Shown: positions 31,499-39,071 of the stretch, one piece after another | How positions within the stretch are numbered: position 1 is the first letter of the stretch | How the letters are laid out: every line of letters begins with the position of its first letter | Notes under the pieces: model-generated | Seen by the model: only the letters and a program-made list of their open reading frames with translations | Databases searched by the model: none | What the model was told of the DNA's origin: nothing | Position numbers and translations under genes: made by a program | Source of the DNA: Pantoea eucrina | Lineage (GTDB): Bacteria; Pseudomonadota; Gammaproteobacteria; Enterobacterales; Enterobacteriaceae | Assembly (NCBI RefSeq): GCF_002095385.1 | Contig: NZ_MIPP01000036.1 | Location: 1-39,584 of the forward strand | DNA length: 39,584 nucleotides | Direction of reading: 5' to 3'

Positions 31499-32164
31499 TT
31501 ATCCGTTTCTTGATCGCACGCTGGCGAATTCTTTCAGGCTAAAACGGTACGCAGGCTGGAACCAGGCGCGACCGTAGTAGCAACAGAGCAGCATTCTGAC
31601 GGAGACCAGCGCAAGGTATCCCCAGACCGCGCATAGCGCCGACGGCATCAGCCACACCGTAAAGAGTGTTGCCGCCAGGCCCGCTGCTACCGAGGTGATC
31701 TCGATAAAAGCGATACGCGTAAACTGCTTTTCCCGCTGCAGGATAGCCCGGTAGTGCTGCCCCTGCGGGATAATAATAAATATTACCGACATCATCTCCA
31801 GCATAACCGCAAGCTGCGGCTGCTGCGCTATAGCGCTATAAATGTCACTGCCAATAAACAATGCTGCAAAAATAAATAAGCCGGTAAAAATACTTCCCCA
31901 GTAAAGAACGGACATTTCGCTATTATTAAAGCTTATTTTGCGAATGATTTTATTATTAAAGCCGCGATCGGCAAGTGTATCGATAACCAGCAGAGCCAGT
32001 ATGGCGATAACCAGCAGGTTTAATTCATTCGCCTGCAAAGTCTGCGCCAGCAGCGTCAATTGTAAAACGCCAATGCCAATAATTTTTGCTGAAGAGAGAA
32101 GCGACCATTTGGCGCTGGACAGCTCTCTTTCACGTATCGCCACAGTATGCTCATTATGGTACAT
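31499..32164 (-). pseudogene. Truncated WzxC/AmsL-type polysaccharide flippase (N-terminal part only)
   Basis: 221 aa resembling the first 45% of the colanic-acid flippase WzxC (about 490 aa). Shared features are SSAKWSLLSSAKIIGIGVLQLTLLA near the start, DTLADRGFNNKII, LYWGSIFTG, VIFIIIPQGQHYRAILQRE and YGRAWFQPAYRFSLKEF. About five to six transmembrane segments are present. Full-length flippases have 12 to 14, so this product is unlikely to transport. The homology stops abruptly at ASVRSRNG, then TAA, and I see no continuation in the other frames downstream. A terminator follows. No glycosyltransferase or other capsule gene is nearby, which points to a relic from a broken polysaccharide locus. 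An active short membrane protein cannot be excluded. Confidence 0.7.
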
Positions 32165-32171
32165 GTACCAT
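32156..32171. repeat. 16-bp perfect palindrome over the flippase-fragment start
   Basis: ATGGTACATGTACCAT is its own reverse complement and contains the ATG start (32162-32164). It could be an operator or chance; no regulator is assigned. Confidence 0.4.
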
Positions 32172-32216
32172 CACAGTTAAGGAGTTGTACAGAGCAGAAG
32201 CGGCACGCCCTGCACC

Positions 32217-32483
32217 TTAGTGCAGCACATCCTGACGCAATCCTGAGATACCTTTCAGGTTTTGCCATTTATAAATACACTGCAGCAAATGGTGTTCTGA
32301 AAATAGCGCAATACCGCAGGCGTTTATTATTTCTTTTGTCTGCACGGTATCTCCTCCGGTACGGAGGAAATCCGTGAGATCGTTATAAAATCCTTTTGTA
32401 TTATTATAATCCCCGGCCAGCATCCGTCTGGCAATCTCAACGAATTCTTTTTCTGACAACAAAGGATAAGTTGAGCGATCCAT
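32217..32483 (-). CDS. Hypothetical 88-aa protein
   Basis: I do not recognise it. The product starts MDRSTYPLLSEKEFVEIARR, is soluble and mixed helical with no membrane segment, and ends ISGLRQDVLH. It has two Cys and acidic/aromatic patches (NNTKGFYNDLTDFL). The reading frame is AT-richer than the flanking core genes. It lies 52 bp upstream of the flippase fragment on the same strand, so the two may share a transcript. The upstream bottom-strand sequence before 32483 offers AGGGAAAAAC as a possible ribosome-binding site. It could be a cargo or orphan immunity-type gene or a remnant; nothing in the sequence settles this. Confidence 0.55.
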   Translation of the reverse strand: MDRSTYPLLSEKEFVEIARRMLAGDYNNTKGFYNDLTDFLRTGGDTVQTKEIINACGIALFSEHHLLQCIYKWQNLKGISGLRQDVLH

Positions 32484-32916
32484 GTTTTTCCCTGTTTTTA
32501 TTATTAAGTCTTGCTGTGTGTGAATACGTTATACAGTTTTTTATTTAATTTAACACCATGAGAAAATTCCTATAAACAAACTTTAGAAATTAATGGTTTC
32601 AGACTATGCATTAAAATAGTTAAGCAGCGATGTTTCTGACTAATTAATATTTTCAGGAAACTGTCTTATTTCTCTCAGCGCCTGACCTCCGAATGATATG
32701 AATATCTTTTTATATCAATACCTTTACAGGATTACGTCATACGGTCAGCCAGGAATTTTCCTGTTAACAACGCTTTAGCCTGGCTGGGGATACGGTGCTG
32801 AAATCGGAGAAAAAACCACGAAACAGTTAAGGAGTACTGCGCAAAAAAAATGCAGTTTTTTTTGTAATTGCGCCCAGCAATGGCTGGGAAATCAGGATTT
32901 ATGTAAGCGTTTGATT
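32484..32916. other. AT-rich intergenic stretch without a gene
   Basis: 433 bp, markedly AT-rich to about 32740, with no ORF I would support. It contains a possible terminator (ACTGC 32836-32840 with GCAGT 32852-32856, then TTTTTTT) nested in a larger GCGCAA/TTGCGC pairing. A short CCCAGC-AATG-GCTGGG hairpin lies at about 32872-32887. Confidence 0.5.
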
Positions 32917-33312
32917 CTAGTGAGTTAAAAGATAAAGTAATCTTTCCATGTCGGCGCGCAGGGCCGCCACTTCCTGCACGAAGTGCGCATCGGAAGTAAA
33001 AGGCTGACAGTAGAGCACGGCCACAAGTTCAGCTCCCTGGCCATTAGCAATCACGCGCATCGGCATATAGCGCTCTTTACCGCTGCCGTTATCTGTCCAG
33101 TAGTCCATAACGCCAAACGGATTATGCGGGGTAAAACGCAGTTTCAGCGAATTCTCTCCGCGCTTTGCCCGCCAGTATTGTCCCTCCTGCACCAGCGTTG
33201 CGCCGTTCAGGTCGCTTACCCATTTTGCAAAACAGGTGGGTTGCCAGATGGTTTCATACAGATCCAGCCAGTTACGCGGCACGGTAAGCGTGAGAGTCTG
33301 TGAGGGCAGCAT
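32917..33312 (-). CDS. SRPBCC (polyketide-cyclase-like) family protein, function unknown
   Basis: 131 aa from the ATG at 33312, which has a strong AGGAGG four bases upstream. An in-frame ATG at 33339 gives 140 aa. The pattern is an N-terminal strand (LTLTVPRNWLDLYETIW), a middle beta region (GATLVQEGQYWRAKR, LKLRFTPHNPFGVMDYW) and a long C-terminal helix (FVQEVAALRADMERLLYLL). This is that of the START/SRPBCC fold, a hydrophobic-ligand-binding cavity used by cyclases and stress proteins. The repeat of W and Y residues in strands supports this. No catalytic assignment is possible. It stands alone, on the same strand as lpxP, which ends about 260 bp upstream. Confidence 0.65.
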   Translation of the reverse strand: MLPSQTLTLTVPRNWLDLYETIWQPTCFAKWVSDLNGATLVQEGQYWRAKRGENSLKLRFTPHNPFGVMDYWTDNGSGKERYMPMRVIANGQGAELVAVLYCQPFTSDAHFVQEVAALRADMERLLYLLTH

Positions 33313-33573
33313 AATGCCTCCTGAGGCAGTGTCATTCATAATGAACTCACCCTATCGGAAGCTGACCGGGCTGCCTATGACGCAACAGAAAAAGTGTGGT
33401 GCAGCAGAGGTTTTTTGCGCTATGGCCGGTGAAGCCGCGCCGCCGGCAGGAGGATGGCTGGTACGTGAGGGGGCAGGGCAGCCGGCAGCGGATGCTGCCA
33501 GCGGGTGGATCCTGATTACCGGAGCGGCAGTCCGCACGAAAGAGGAAATGCATGCGGACCGTTATTGCGCAGA

Positions 33574-34497
33574 TCAGACGTAAAGAGAGGCTTCACCTGG
33601 CGGACGCGTTTTGAAACGACGATGCAGCCACAGGTACTGCTCCGGCGCGCGCAGGATCTCTTTTTCAATCACTCTGTTCATATAGGCAGCGGCAGCGGCT
33701 TCATCTTCATGCGGATAGCCTTCCAGTTCCGGCTGAATGATGAGCTGGTATCCGGTTTTATCCGGATTGCGGATCAGGACAATCGTCAGCATTGCGGGCC
33801 GCGCAAGACGCGACAGAACAAAAGTACCGTTCGTGGTAGCGGCTTTCTCTACTGCAAACAGCGGTGCAAATACGCTGCCTTTCGGACCGTAATCCTGATC
33901 GGGTGCAAACCAGACGGCTTCGCCCTGCTTCAGCGCCTGCACCATGCCGCGCAGATCGCGGCGGTCAATCATCGCTTTATTGGAACGCATACGGCCTCTG
34001 GTCTGCGCCCACTCCATCGCCTGATTGTTATGCGGACGATACATGGCCATCATTGGCTGACAGAGACCGGTAATGCGGCCGCCCAGCTCCAGCGACATAA
34101 AGTGCACGCCGATAACCATCACGCCACGCTGCTGATTCTGCGCATTCTGCAGGTTAGCAATGCCGCTGACGTCAAACAGACGACGAACCCGCGCATCTGA
34201 CCAGAACCATGCGATACCGGTTTCCGCCAGCGCCATGCCGAGCGACTCAAAGTTGCCGGCAATCATGACCTCTTTCTCTTCTTCATTAATATGCGGGAAG
34301 CAGAGTTCAATATTGCGACGGGTGATGCGTTCGCGCCGCTTGAGGAAATGGCGCGAGAGTTTACCCGCCGTTGCCCCGAGACGGATCAGAACGGGATAGG
34401 GAAGCTGCACCAGCAGCCAGAGCACGGCCAGACCGAACCAGGTAAACCAGTAACGGGGATGCAGCAGTGTGGAGCGAAACTGTCCGGTTTTCTTCAT
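33574..34497 (-). CDS. lpxP: Kdo2-lipid IV(A) acyltransferase, LpxP-like (palmitoleoyl transferase)
   Basis: 307 aa (E. coli LpxP 306). Inner-membrane acyltransferase that adds a secondary acyl chain to lipid A. An N-terminal membrane anchor (YWFTWFGLAVLWLLVQLPYP) is followed by the catalytic HX4E motif VHFMSLELGG, H132 and E137. The acceptor-site segments RPHNNQ and FAPDQDYG and the closing HRRFKTRPPGE are present. RGVMVIGVHFMSLELGGR, LCQPMMAMYRPHNNQ and EGYP resemble LpxP more than LpxL, suggesting the cold-adapted palmitoleate enzyme. ATG at 34497 has GAAGGTG upstream. In E. coli lpxP is elsewhere (near alaC), so this location is a difference. The frame is open for 70 further codons upstream (see findings). 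Confidence 0.9.
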   Translation of the reverse strand: MKKTGQFRSTLLHPRYWFTWFGLAVLWLLVQLPYPVLIRLGATAGKLSRHFLKRRERITRRNIELCFPHINEEEKEVMIAGNFESLGMALAETGIAWFWSDARVRRLFDVSGIANLQNAQNQQRGVMVIGVHFMSLELGGRITGLCQPMMAMYRPHNNQAMEWAQTRGRMRSNKAMIDRRDLRGMVQALKQGEAVWFAPDQDYGPKGSVFAPLFAVEKAATTNGTFVLSRLARPAMLTIVLIRNPDKTGYQLIIQPELEGYPHEDEAAAAAYMNRVIEKEILRAPEQYLWLHRRFKTRPPGEASLYV

Positions 34498-34908
34498 AGC
34501 ACCTTCATAGGTAGAGTAAATGTAACGCGCTAAGAAGTCGGTCCATGGTTCCTGGTGCGGTACAACTGTAGTAATTACGACCGGCACTTTAGCAAATAGT
34601 GCCTTAGGAATTCTGCTAACTTTAGTATCTTTAGGATTGATGGAATTTATGGAACCTGGGACATTACCGGCTGCAGGAAGGATGACTTTTCTATTAATTA
34701 AGTAAAATCAATCAGATAAAATAGCAGTATTAATGCTGAAGATACCGCAGATATGTCAGGACAGGTCAGCAGCAGACACAGCTGTACATCATTGCACGCA
34801 CAATGCTTACATTGCAAAAGATAAAAAATAGTCTAGCGAAAGGGTTGCTGCCTGAACCCGCTGCTGCGGGCTCAGGCAGAGATGCTACTGAGGCTGGCAG
34901 ATGAAACG
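34498..34908. other. Intergenic region between lpxP and yicC
   Basis: 410 bp. On the bottom strand a stop-free frame (34498-34707) leads directly into lpxP. GGCACT (34583-34588) pairs with AGTGCC (34598-34603) in the lpxP leader. 34708-34840 is AT-rich with nothing I recognise. Confidence 0.4.
34848..34879. terminator. Large hairpin after yicC
   Basis: CTGCCTGA (34848-34855) pairs with TCAGGCAG (34872-34879), enclosing CCCGC/GCGGG around a TGCT loop. It lies 29 bp beyond the yicC stop. The bottom strand continues CAACCCTTT, so the U tract is weak. Confidence 0.6.
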
Positions 34909-35772
34909 TTATTCGATGTTCTGAATCTGCTCGCGCATCTGCTCAATCAGCACCTTCAGCTCAATGGCTGAAGCGGTGATATCTGCATTGATCGATTTAG
35001 AGGCTAAGGTGTTCGACTCGCGGTTAAACTCCTGCATCATAAAGTCGAGGCGACGGCCGACCGCTTCCTTCTTCTTCAGGATGTTGTAGGTCTCTTTAAC
35101 ATGCGCGTCGAGGCGATCCAGCTCCTCCGCCACGTCAACGCGCTGGGCCATCATGACCAGTTCCTGCTCCAGACGATTATTCTCCAGCTGAACTTCTGCC
35201 TCTTCCAGCCGGGTCACCAGGCGTTCGCGCTGCCATTTCAGCACGTCCGGCATCTGCGCACGTACTTTGCTGACTTCCTGCGATACGCCCGCAAGACGCT
35301 GCTCAATCAGACTCTTCAGCGCGTTACCTTCACTTTCACGCGCTTCGATAAAGTCATCCAGCGCGCCATCCAGCGCCGTCAGCAACTCAGCATTAATGGC
35401 GTCCAGATCCTGCTCCGGTGCTGACATTACACCCGGCCAGCGCAGAATATCCAGCGGATTAATGGCACCCTCATCGCTCTGCATTTTTACCCAGTTGGCA
35501 GCCTGCACCAGCTGTTTTGCCAGCGCTTCGTTCAGTTGCAGCTCGCCCTGTGCGCCCGGATCGGCATCAAAACGCAGATGGCACTCAATTTTGCCGCGCG
35601 TCAGGCGGGTGCGGATGCGCTCGCGGATCACCGGCTCCAGGCCGCGGAACTGTTCCGGCAGGCGAATATAGGTTTCCAGATAGCGCTGGTTCACCGAGCG
35701 CAGTTCCCAGGTCGCGCTGCCCCAGCTGCCTTTGGCTTCGCGACGGGCGTAAGCGGTCATACTGCGGATCAT
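34909..35772 (-). CDS. yicC: Endoribonuclease YicC
   Basis: 287 aa, the same length as E. coli YicC and highly similar. It starts MIRSMTAYARREAKG, contains SVNQRYLETYIRLPEQFR, and ends in the very conserved RRLDFMMQEFNRESNTLASKS followed by KVLIEQMREQIQNIE. The YicC family comprises endoribonucleases; in E. coli YicC is linked to degradation of the sRNA RyhB with PNPase. The position divergent from rph (with a lipoprotein gene inserted) is the conserved one. It is cytoplasmic and mostly helical with predicted coiled coil. Confidence 0.96.
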   Translation of the reverse strand: MIRSMTAYARREAKGSWGSATWELRSVNQRYLETYIRLPEQFRGLEPVIRERIRTRLTRGKIECHLRFDADPGAQGELQLNEALAKQLVQAANWVKMQSDEGAINPLDILRWPGVMSAPEQDLDAINAELLTALDGALDDFIEARESEGNALKSLIEQRLAGVSQEVSKVRAQMPDVLKWQRERLVTRLEEAEVQLENNRLEQELVMMAQRVDVAEELDRLDAHVKETYNILKKKEAVGRRLDFMMQEFNRESNTLASKSINADITASAIELKVLIEQMREQIQNIE

Positions 35773-35899
35773 AAGCTTGTACTCTTTCAGGGAATGTTCT
35801 GCGCATTATAGCGGCGTGCGGTGCGGCGGGATAGGGATAGCAAAACGCTGCTATGTTTAGAGCAGGCCTACTGATCCTGAGCGAGCATATTACCCGGCG

Positions 35900-36322
35900 A
35901 TGATGATGTCCGATCTGTTTCGTACTCCGTATAAGTCTTTTTGCAGCCTGGTGGCACTGCTGCTGCTGGCCGGATGTCAGACTGCACCCGCGCGCCTGCA
36001 GCCGATCCCGCAGCACAACGCACCGGTGGCGCTGTGTGGTGCCGGAGAGATGATGATGCAGACCACGCTGTGGCTGAGTGCAGTGCCGGAGCGGGAATGG
36101 CAGCCGTTTCTGCGTGAGGAGCTGATGCCGCACTTTGGCGATACGCTGACAAGCTATGACGCCGCAGGAAAGGGAGAAGCGCGCCGGGTTGTAGTGCTGC
36201 TCTATCCGCCGGATGTCGCCTTTTCTGCCGTGATTGAGCGCGCGCGCGACCGGTATCGTACGCGCTTTAACGCCAAAACCACTACCCGCATCGATACGCT
36301 GGTCTACGCCGCTGTCCGCTGA
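35900..36322 (+). CDS. DUF3574 family lipoprotein
   Basis: 140 aa. The N-terminus is a lipoprotein signal ([14 protein letters not shown], lipobox LLAGC with the lipidated Cys near residue 26) followed by QTAP. The Q after the Cys predicts the outer membrane. The body has the DUF3574 pattern: an M.QTTLWLS strand, then [22 protein letters not shown], then [10 protein letters not shown] and a C-terminal helix [15 protein letters not shown]. Function is unknown. Three successive ATGs (35900, 35903, 35906) are possible starts; none has a strong ribosome-binding site. It sits between yicC and rph, where E. coli has no gene, so it is an accessory insertion, although its GC looks normal. Confidence 0.75.
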   Translation: MMMSDLFRTPYKSFCSLVALLLLAGCQTAPARLQPIPQHNAPVALCGAGEMMMQTTLWLSAVPEREWQPFLREELMPHFGDTLTSYDAAGKGEARRVVVLLYPPDVAFSAVIERARDRYRTRFNAKTTTRIDTLVYAAVR

Positions 36323-36420
36323 GCAGAAAGAGAATCGTCGATCTGCTCCACGCGCGCGGGACAGCTGCGGCTGAAGTCCGTATAATGCGCAGCCAAACTC
36401 AAGCAAGCCGGAGAGAACCT

Positions 36421-37137
36421 ATGCGTCCTGCAGGCCGTAGCACTTCTGAAGTGCGCCCCGTTACCCTTACCCGTCACTACACCAGACACGCCGAAGGCTC
36501 GGTTCTGGTTGAATTTGGTGAAACCAAAGTGCTCTGCACCGCGACCGTCGAGGAAGGCGTGCCGCGTTTTCTTAAGGGTAAAGGTCAGGGCTGGGTAACC
36601 GCAGAATATGGCATGCTGCCGCGTTCAACTCACAGCCGCATGGCGCGCGAAGCGGCCAAAGGCAAGCAGGGTGGCCGTACGCTGGAGATCCAGCGTCTGA
36701 TTGCCCGCTCGCTGCGTGCTGCGGTTGACCTCGCCGCGCTGGGTGAATACACCATCACGCTGGATTGCGATGTAATTCAGGCGGACGGCGGCACGCGTAC
36801 CGCGTCAATTACCGGCGCCTGCGTGGCGCTGGCGGATGCGCTGAATGCGCTGGTTGCCGCAGGTAAACTGAAGAGTAGCCCGCTGAAAGGCATGGTAGCC
36901 GCTATCTCCGTCGGTATCGTTGGCAGCGAGGCGCTGTGCGATCTGGAGTATGTTGAAGATTCCGCAGCGGAAACGGATATGAACGTGGTGATGATGGAAG
37001 ATGGCCGCATGATTGAGGTGCAGGGCACCGCAGAAGGCGAGCCGTTCAGCCACGAGGAGCTATTAACACTGCTGGCGCTGGCGCGAGGCGGGATTGAACA
37101 GTTGATTCAGGCGCAGAAGGCTGCGCTATCCAGTTGA
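36421..37137 (+). CDS. rph: Ribonuclease PH
   Basis: 238 aa, full length. The phosphorolytic exonuclease trims tRNA 3' ends. It starts [21 protein letters not shown]; the catalytic [16 protein letters not shown] and [18 protein letters not shown] motifs are present. The C-terminus [22 protein letters not shown] is complete, unlike E. coli K-12, where a frameshift truncates it and lowers pyrE expression. The frame opens 12 codons earlier (36385), but ATG at 36421 follows GGAGAGAACCT and is the family start. It is the first gene of rph-pyrE. Confidence 0.97.
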   Translation: MRPAGRSTSEVRPVTLTRHYTRHAEGSVLVEFGETKVLCTATVEEGVPRFLKGKGQGWVTAEYGMLPRSTHSRMAREAAKGKQGGRTLEIQRLIARSLRAAVDLAALGEYTITLDCDVIQADGGTRTASITGACVALADALNALVAAGKLKSSPLKGMVAAISVGIVGSEALCDLEYVEDSAAETDMNVVMMEDGRMIEVQGTAEGEPFSHEELLTLLALARGGIEQLIQAQKAALSS

Positions 37138-37143
37138 TGTACT

Positions 37144-37172
37144 AAGGCGACCTCCGGGTCGCCTTTTCTTTA
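37144..37172 (+). terminator. pyrE attenuator
   Basis: AAGGCGACC (37144-37152) pairs with GGTCGCCTT (37157-37165), followed by a T-rich tract, between rph and pyrE. Rph is translated to within 7 bp of it. In E. coli this hairpin gives UTP-sensitive attenuation: slow polymerase at low UTP lets the ribosome follow and prevents termination. Confidence 0.88.
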
Positions 37173-37187
37173 TTTGAGGAGTGAGAG

Positions 37188-37829
37188 ATGAAAGCCTGGC
37201 AGCGTCAGTTTATTGAATTTGCCCTGAATAAAGGGGTGCTGAAATTTGGTGAGTTTACCCTGAAGTCGGGGCGAAAAAGCCCCTACTTTTTTAATGCCGG
37301 CCTGTTTAACAGCGGACGCGATCTGGCCCTGCTGGGGCGTTTCTATGCGCAGGCGCTGGTTGACGGCGGTGTCAGTTTCGACCTGCTGTTTGGCCCGGCG
37401 TATAAAGGTATCCCCATCGCCACGACCACCGCCGTGGCGCTGGCCGACCATCACGATCGCGACGTGCCCTACTGCTTTAACCGTAAAGAAGCAAAAGATC
37501 ACGGTGAAGGCGGTTTGCTGGTGGGCAGCCCGCTGGAAGGCAAAGTGATGCTGGTTGATGATGTGATCACCGCCGGTACGGCGATTCGCGAATCGATGGA
37601 CATTATCAGCGCGCATCATGCCACGCTGGCTGGCGTCCTGATTTCACTCGATCGCCAGGAGCGCGGGCGCGGGGAGATATCAGCGATTCAGGAAGTCGAG
37701 CGCGACTATCACTGTACGGTTACCGCCATTATTACCCTGAGCGATCTGATTGATTATCTGGCTGAGAAGCCGGAGATGGCAGACCATCTGGCGAAGGTAC
37801 GCGCTTACCGTAACGAATACGGTATCTGA
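37188..37829 (+). CDS. pyrE: Orotate phosphoribosyltransferase
   Basis: 213 aa, as in E. coli. Joins orotate and PRPP to form OMP in pyrimidine synthesis. The PRPP-binding motif [13 protein letters not shown] is at residues 120-132. The flexible catalytic loop [12 protein letters not shown] is at about 98-109, and [15 protein letters not shown] is near the N-terminus. GAGGAG precedes the ATG. Expression is set by the upstream attenuator and coupling to rph. Confidence 0.99.
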   Translation: MKAWQRQFIEFALNKGVLKFGEFTLKSGRKSPYFFNAGLFNSGRDLALLGRFYAQALVDGGVSFDLLFGPAYKGIPIATTTAVALADHHDRDVPYCFNRKEAKDHGEGGLLVGSPLEGKVMLVDDVITAGTAIRESMDIISAHHATLAGVLISLDRQERGRGEISAIQEVERDYHCTVTAIITLSDLIDYLAEKPEMADHLAKVRAYRNEYGI

Positions 37830-37835
37830 AACCGC

Positions 37836-37865
37836 GCTGCGGCCGCCATCAGTGACGGCCGCAGC
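37836..37865. terminator. Inverted repeat between convergent pyrE and slmA
   Basis: Perfect 10-bp stem GCTGCGGCCG (37836-37845) with CGGCCGCAGC (37856-37865). It lies 6 bp after the pyrE stop. It has no T tract, so it may be a Rho-assisted or RNA-stabilising stem. Confidence 0.6.
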
Positions 37866-37903
37866 ATGCGCGCTGATGCACGCCTGGCCCGGCAGGCAAG
37901 AGG

Positions 37904-38500
37904 TTAAATCAGCTGCGCGGCTATCAGCGGCCAGCGGCTGTCAAACTCCGCGGTCGGACTGTAGCGAAACTCAGAACGGACAAAGCGCGACAGCAGGCCT
38001 TCACAAAACGCCAGCAGCTGGCTGGCCAGCAGGGCCTCATCTGTCCGGAACCCCTCTCCGTCACGGATTTTCTTTTCGCGCATTACCTGACGCATCTGCG
38101 TTTCAATGCGCTCAAACAGCTGGTTGATACGTCCCTGCAGGCGATCCTGTTCAAACATCAGCGCGTGGCCGGTCAGAATACGCGTCAGCCCCGGATTACG
38201 CTCACCAAATCCCAGGATCAGCTGCACAATCAGACGCAATCGTGTCGTGGTCTCTTTTTCGTCATTCAGGATCAGATTGATGCGGGTAATCAGACTCTCT
38301 TCGATAAACTCAATCAGACTGTCAAACATCCGTGTTTTACTGGGGAAGTGGCGGTAGAGGGCCGCCTCGGAAACGCCTACGTTAGCGGCCAGCCGGGCGG
38401 TGGTAATTCGCTGGGTGCCATCCCCTGACTCCAGCATCTGCGCCAGCGTCTGCAAAATCTCTTCGCGACGATTCCTTTTCGCGACTTTTTTCTCTGCCAT
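37904..38500 (-). CDS. slmA: Nucleoid occlusion factor SlmA
   Basis: 198 aa, the E. coli length. A TetR-family DNA-binding protein that binds SlmA sites scattered over the chromosome and blocks FtsZ ring assembly over the nucleoid. The N-terminal helix-turn-helix [24 protein letters not shown] is followed by a long helical ligand/dimer domain with [26 protein letters not shown] at 38500 ([14 protein letters not shown]) is the family start; a start 4 codons upstream at 38512 is less likely. It is convergent with pyrE, as in E. coli. Confidence 0.97.
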   Translation of the reverse strand: MAEKKVAKRNRREEILQTLAQMLESGDGTQRITTARLAANVGVSEAALYRHFPSKTRMFDSLIEFIEESLITRINLILNDEKETTTRLRLIVQLILGFGERNPGLTRILTGHALMFEQDRLQGRINQLFERIETQMRQVMREKKIRDGEGFRTDEALLASQLLAFCEGLLSRFVRSEFRYSPTAEFDSRWPLIAAQLI

Positions 38501-38612
38501 GACCTTCAACACCCCTGAAATTCATTAAATACAGGCAATACCTGCCTGTCTGCCGCAGGTAATTACCTGCAGCGACATGCGTTAACAAGATGGCTAAATG
38601 AAGAGTGGTAAC

Positions 38613-39071
38613 TTACTGACGGCCAGAGTGGCCAAAACCGCCTGCACCGCGATCGCTGGTGTCAAAATCTTCGACCAGGTTAAATTCCGCCTGTACCACC
38701 GGCACAAACACCAGTTGCGCCAGACGATCGCCCGGCTGCAGGGTAAAGTGCTCCTGACCGCGGTTCCAGACTGAAACCATAAGCTGTCCCTGGTAGTCAG
38801 AATCGATCAGGCCGACCAGATTACCAAGCACGATACCGTGCTTGTGGCCCAGGCCGGAGCGCGGCAGGATCACCGCGGCCAGCGTCGGATCAGCGATGTG
38901 GATGGCGAGGCCGGTTGGTACCAGGGTAGTCATACCTGGCGCGATCTCCAGTGCCTCATCAAGGCAGGCGCGTAAGTCGAGACCTGCAGAACCAGAGGTG
39001 GCGTAAGCGGGCAGCGGAAAGTCGCTGCCAACGCGCGCATCAAGAATTTTAACGTCTATTTTTTTCATCAT
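38613..39071 (-). CDS. dut: Deoxyuridine 5'-triphosphate nucleotidohydrolase
   Basis: 152 aa (151 if the second ATG at 39068 is used). Cleaves dUTP to dUMP, keeping uracil out of DNA and providing dUMP for thymidylate. All five trimeric dUTPase motifs are visible: AGLDLRA (I), [11 protein letters not shown] (II), [13 protein letters not shown] (III), [19 protein letters not shown] (IV) and [10 protein letters not shown] (V). It overlaps the end of coaBC by about 20 bp, as in E. coli, so translation is coupled. Confidence 0.98.
   Translation of the reverse strand: MMKKIDVKILDARVGSDFPLPAYATSGSAGLDLRACLDEALEIAPGMTTLVPTGLAIHIADPTLAAVILPRSGLGHKHGIVLGNLVGLIDSDYQGQLMVSVWNRGQEHFTLQPGDRLAQLVFVPVVQAEFNLVEDFDTSDRGAGGFGHSGRQ

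Noticed and set aside
33236..33583. 115-codon top-strand ORF between the SRPBCC gene and lpxP
   Set aside because: Half is antisense to the SRPBCC gene. The rest (from an ATG at 33377) has no good ribosome-binding site and no family resemblance. A real small ORF cannot be excluded but is not supported.
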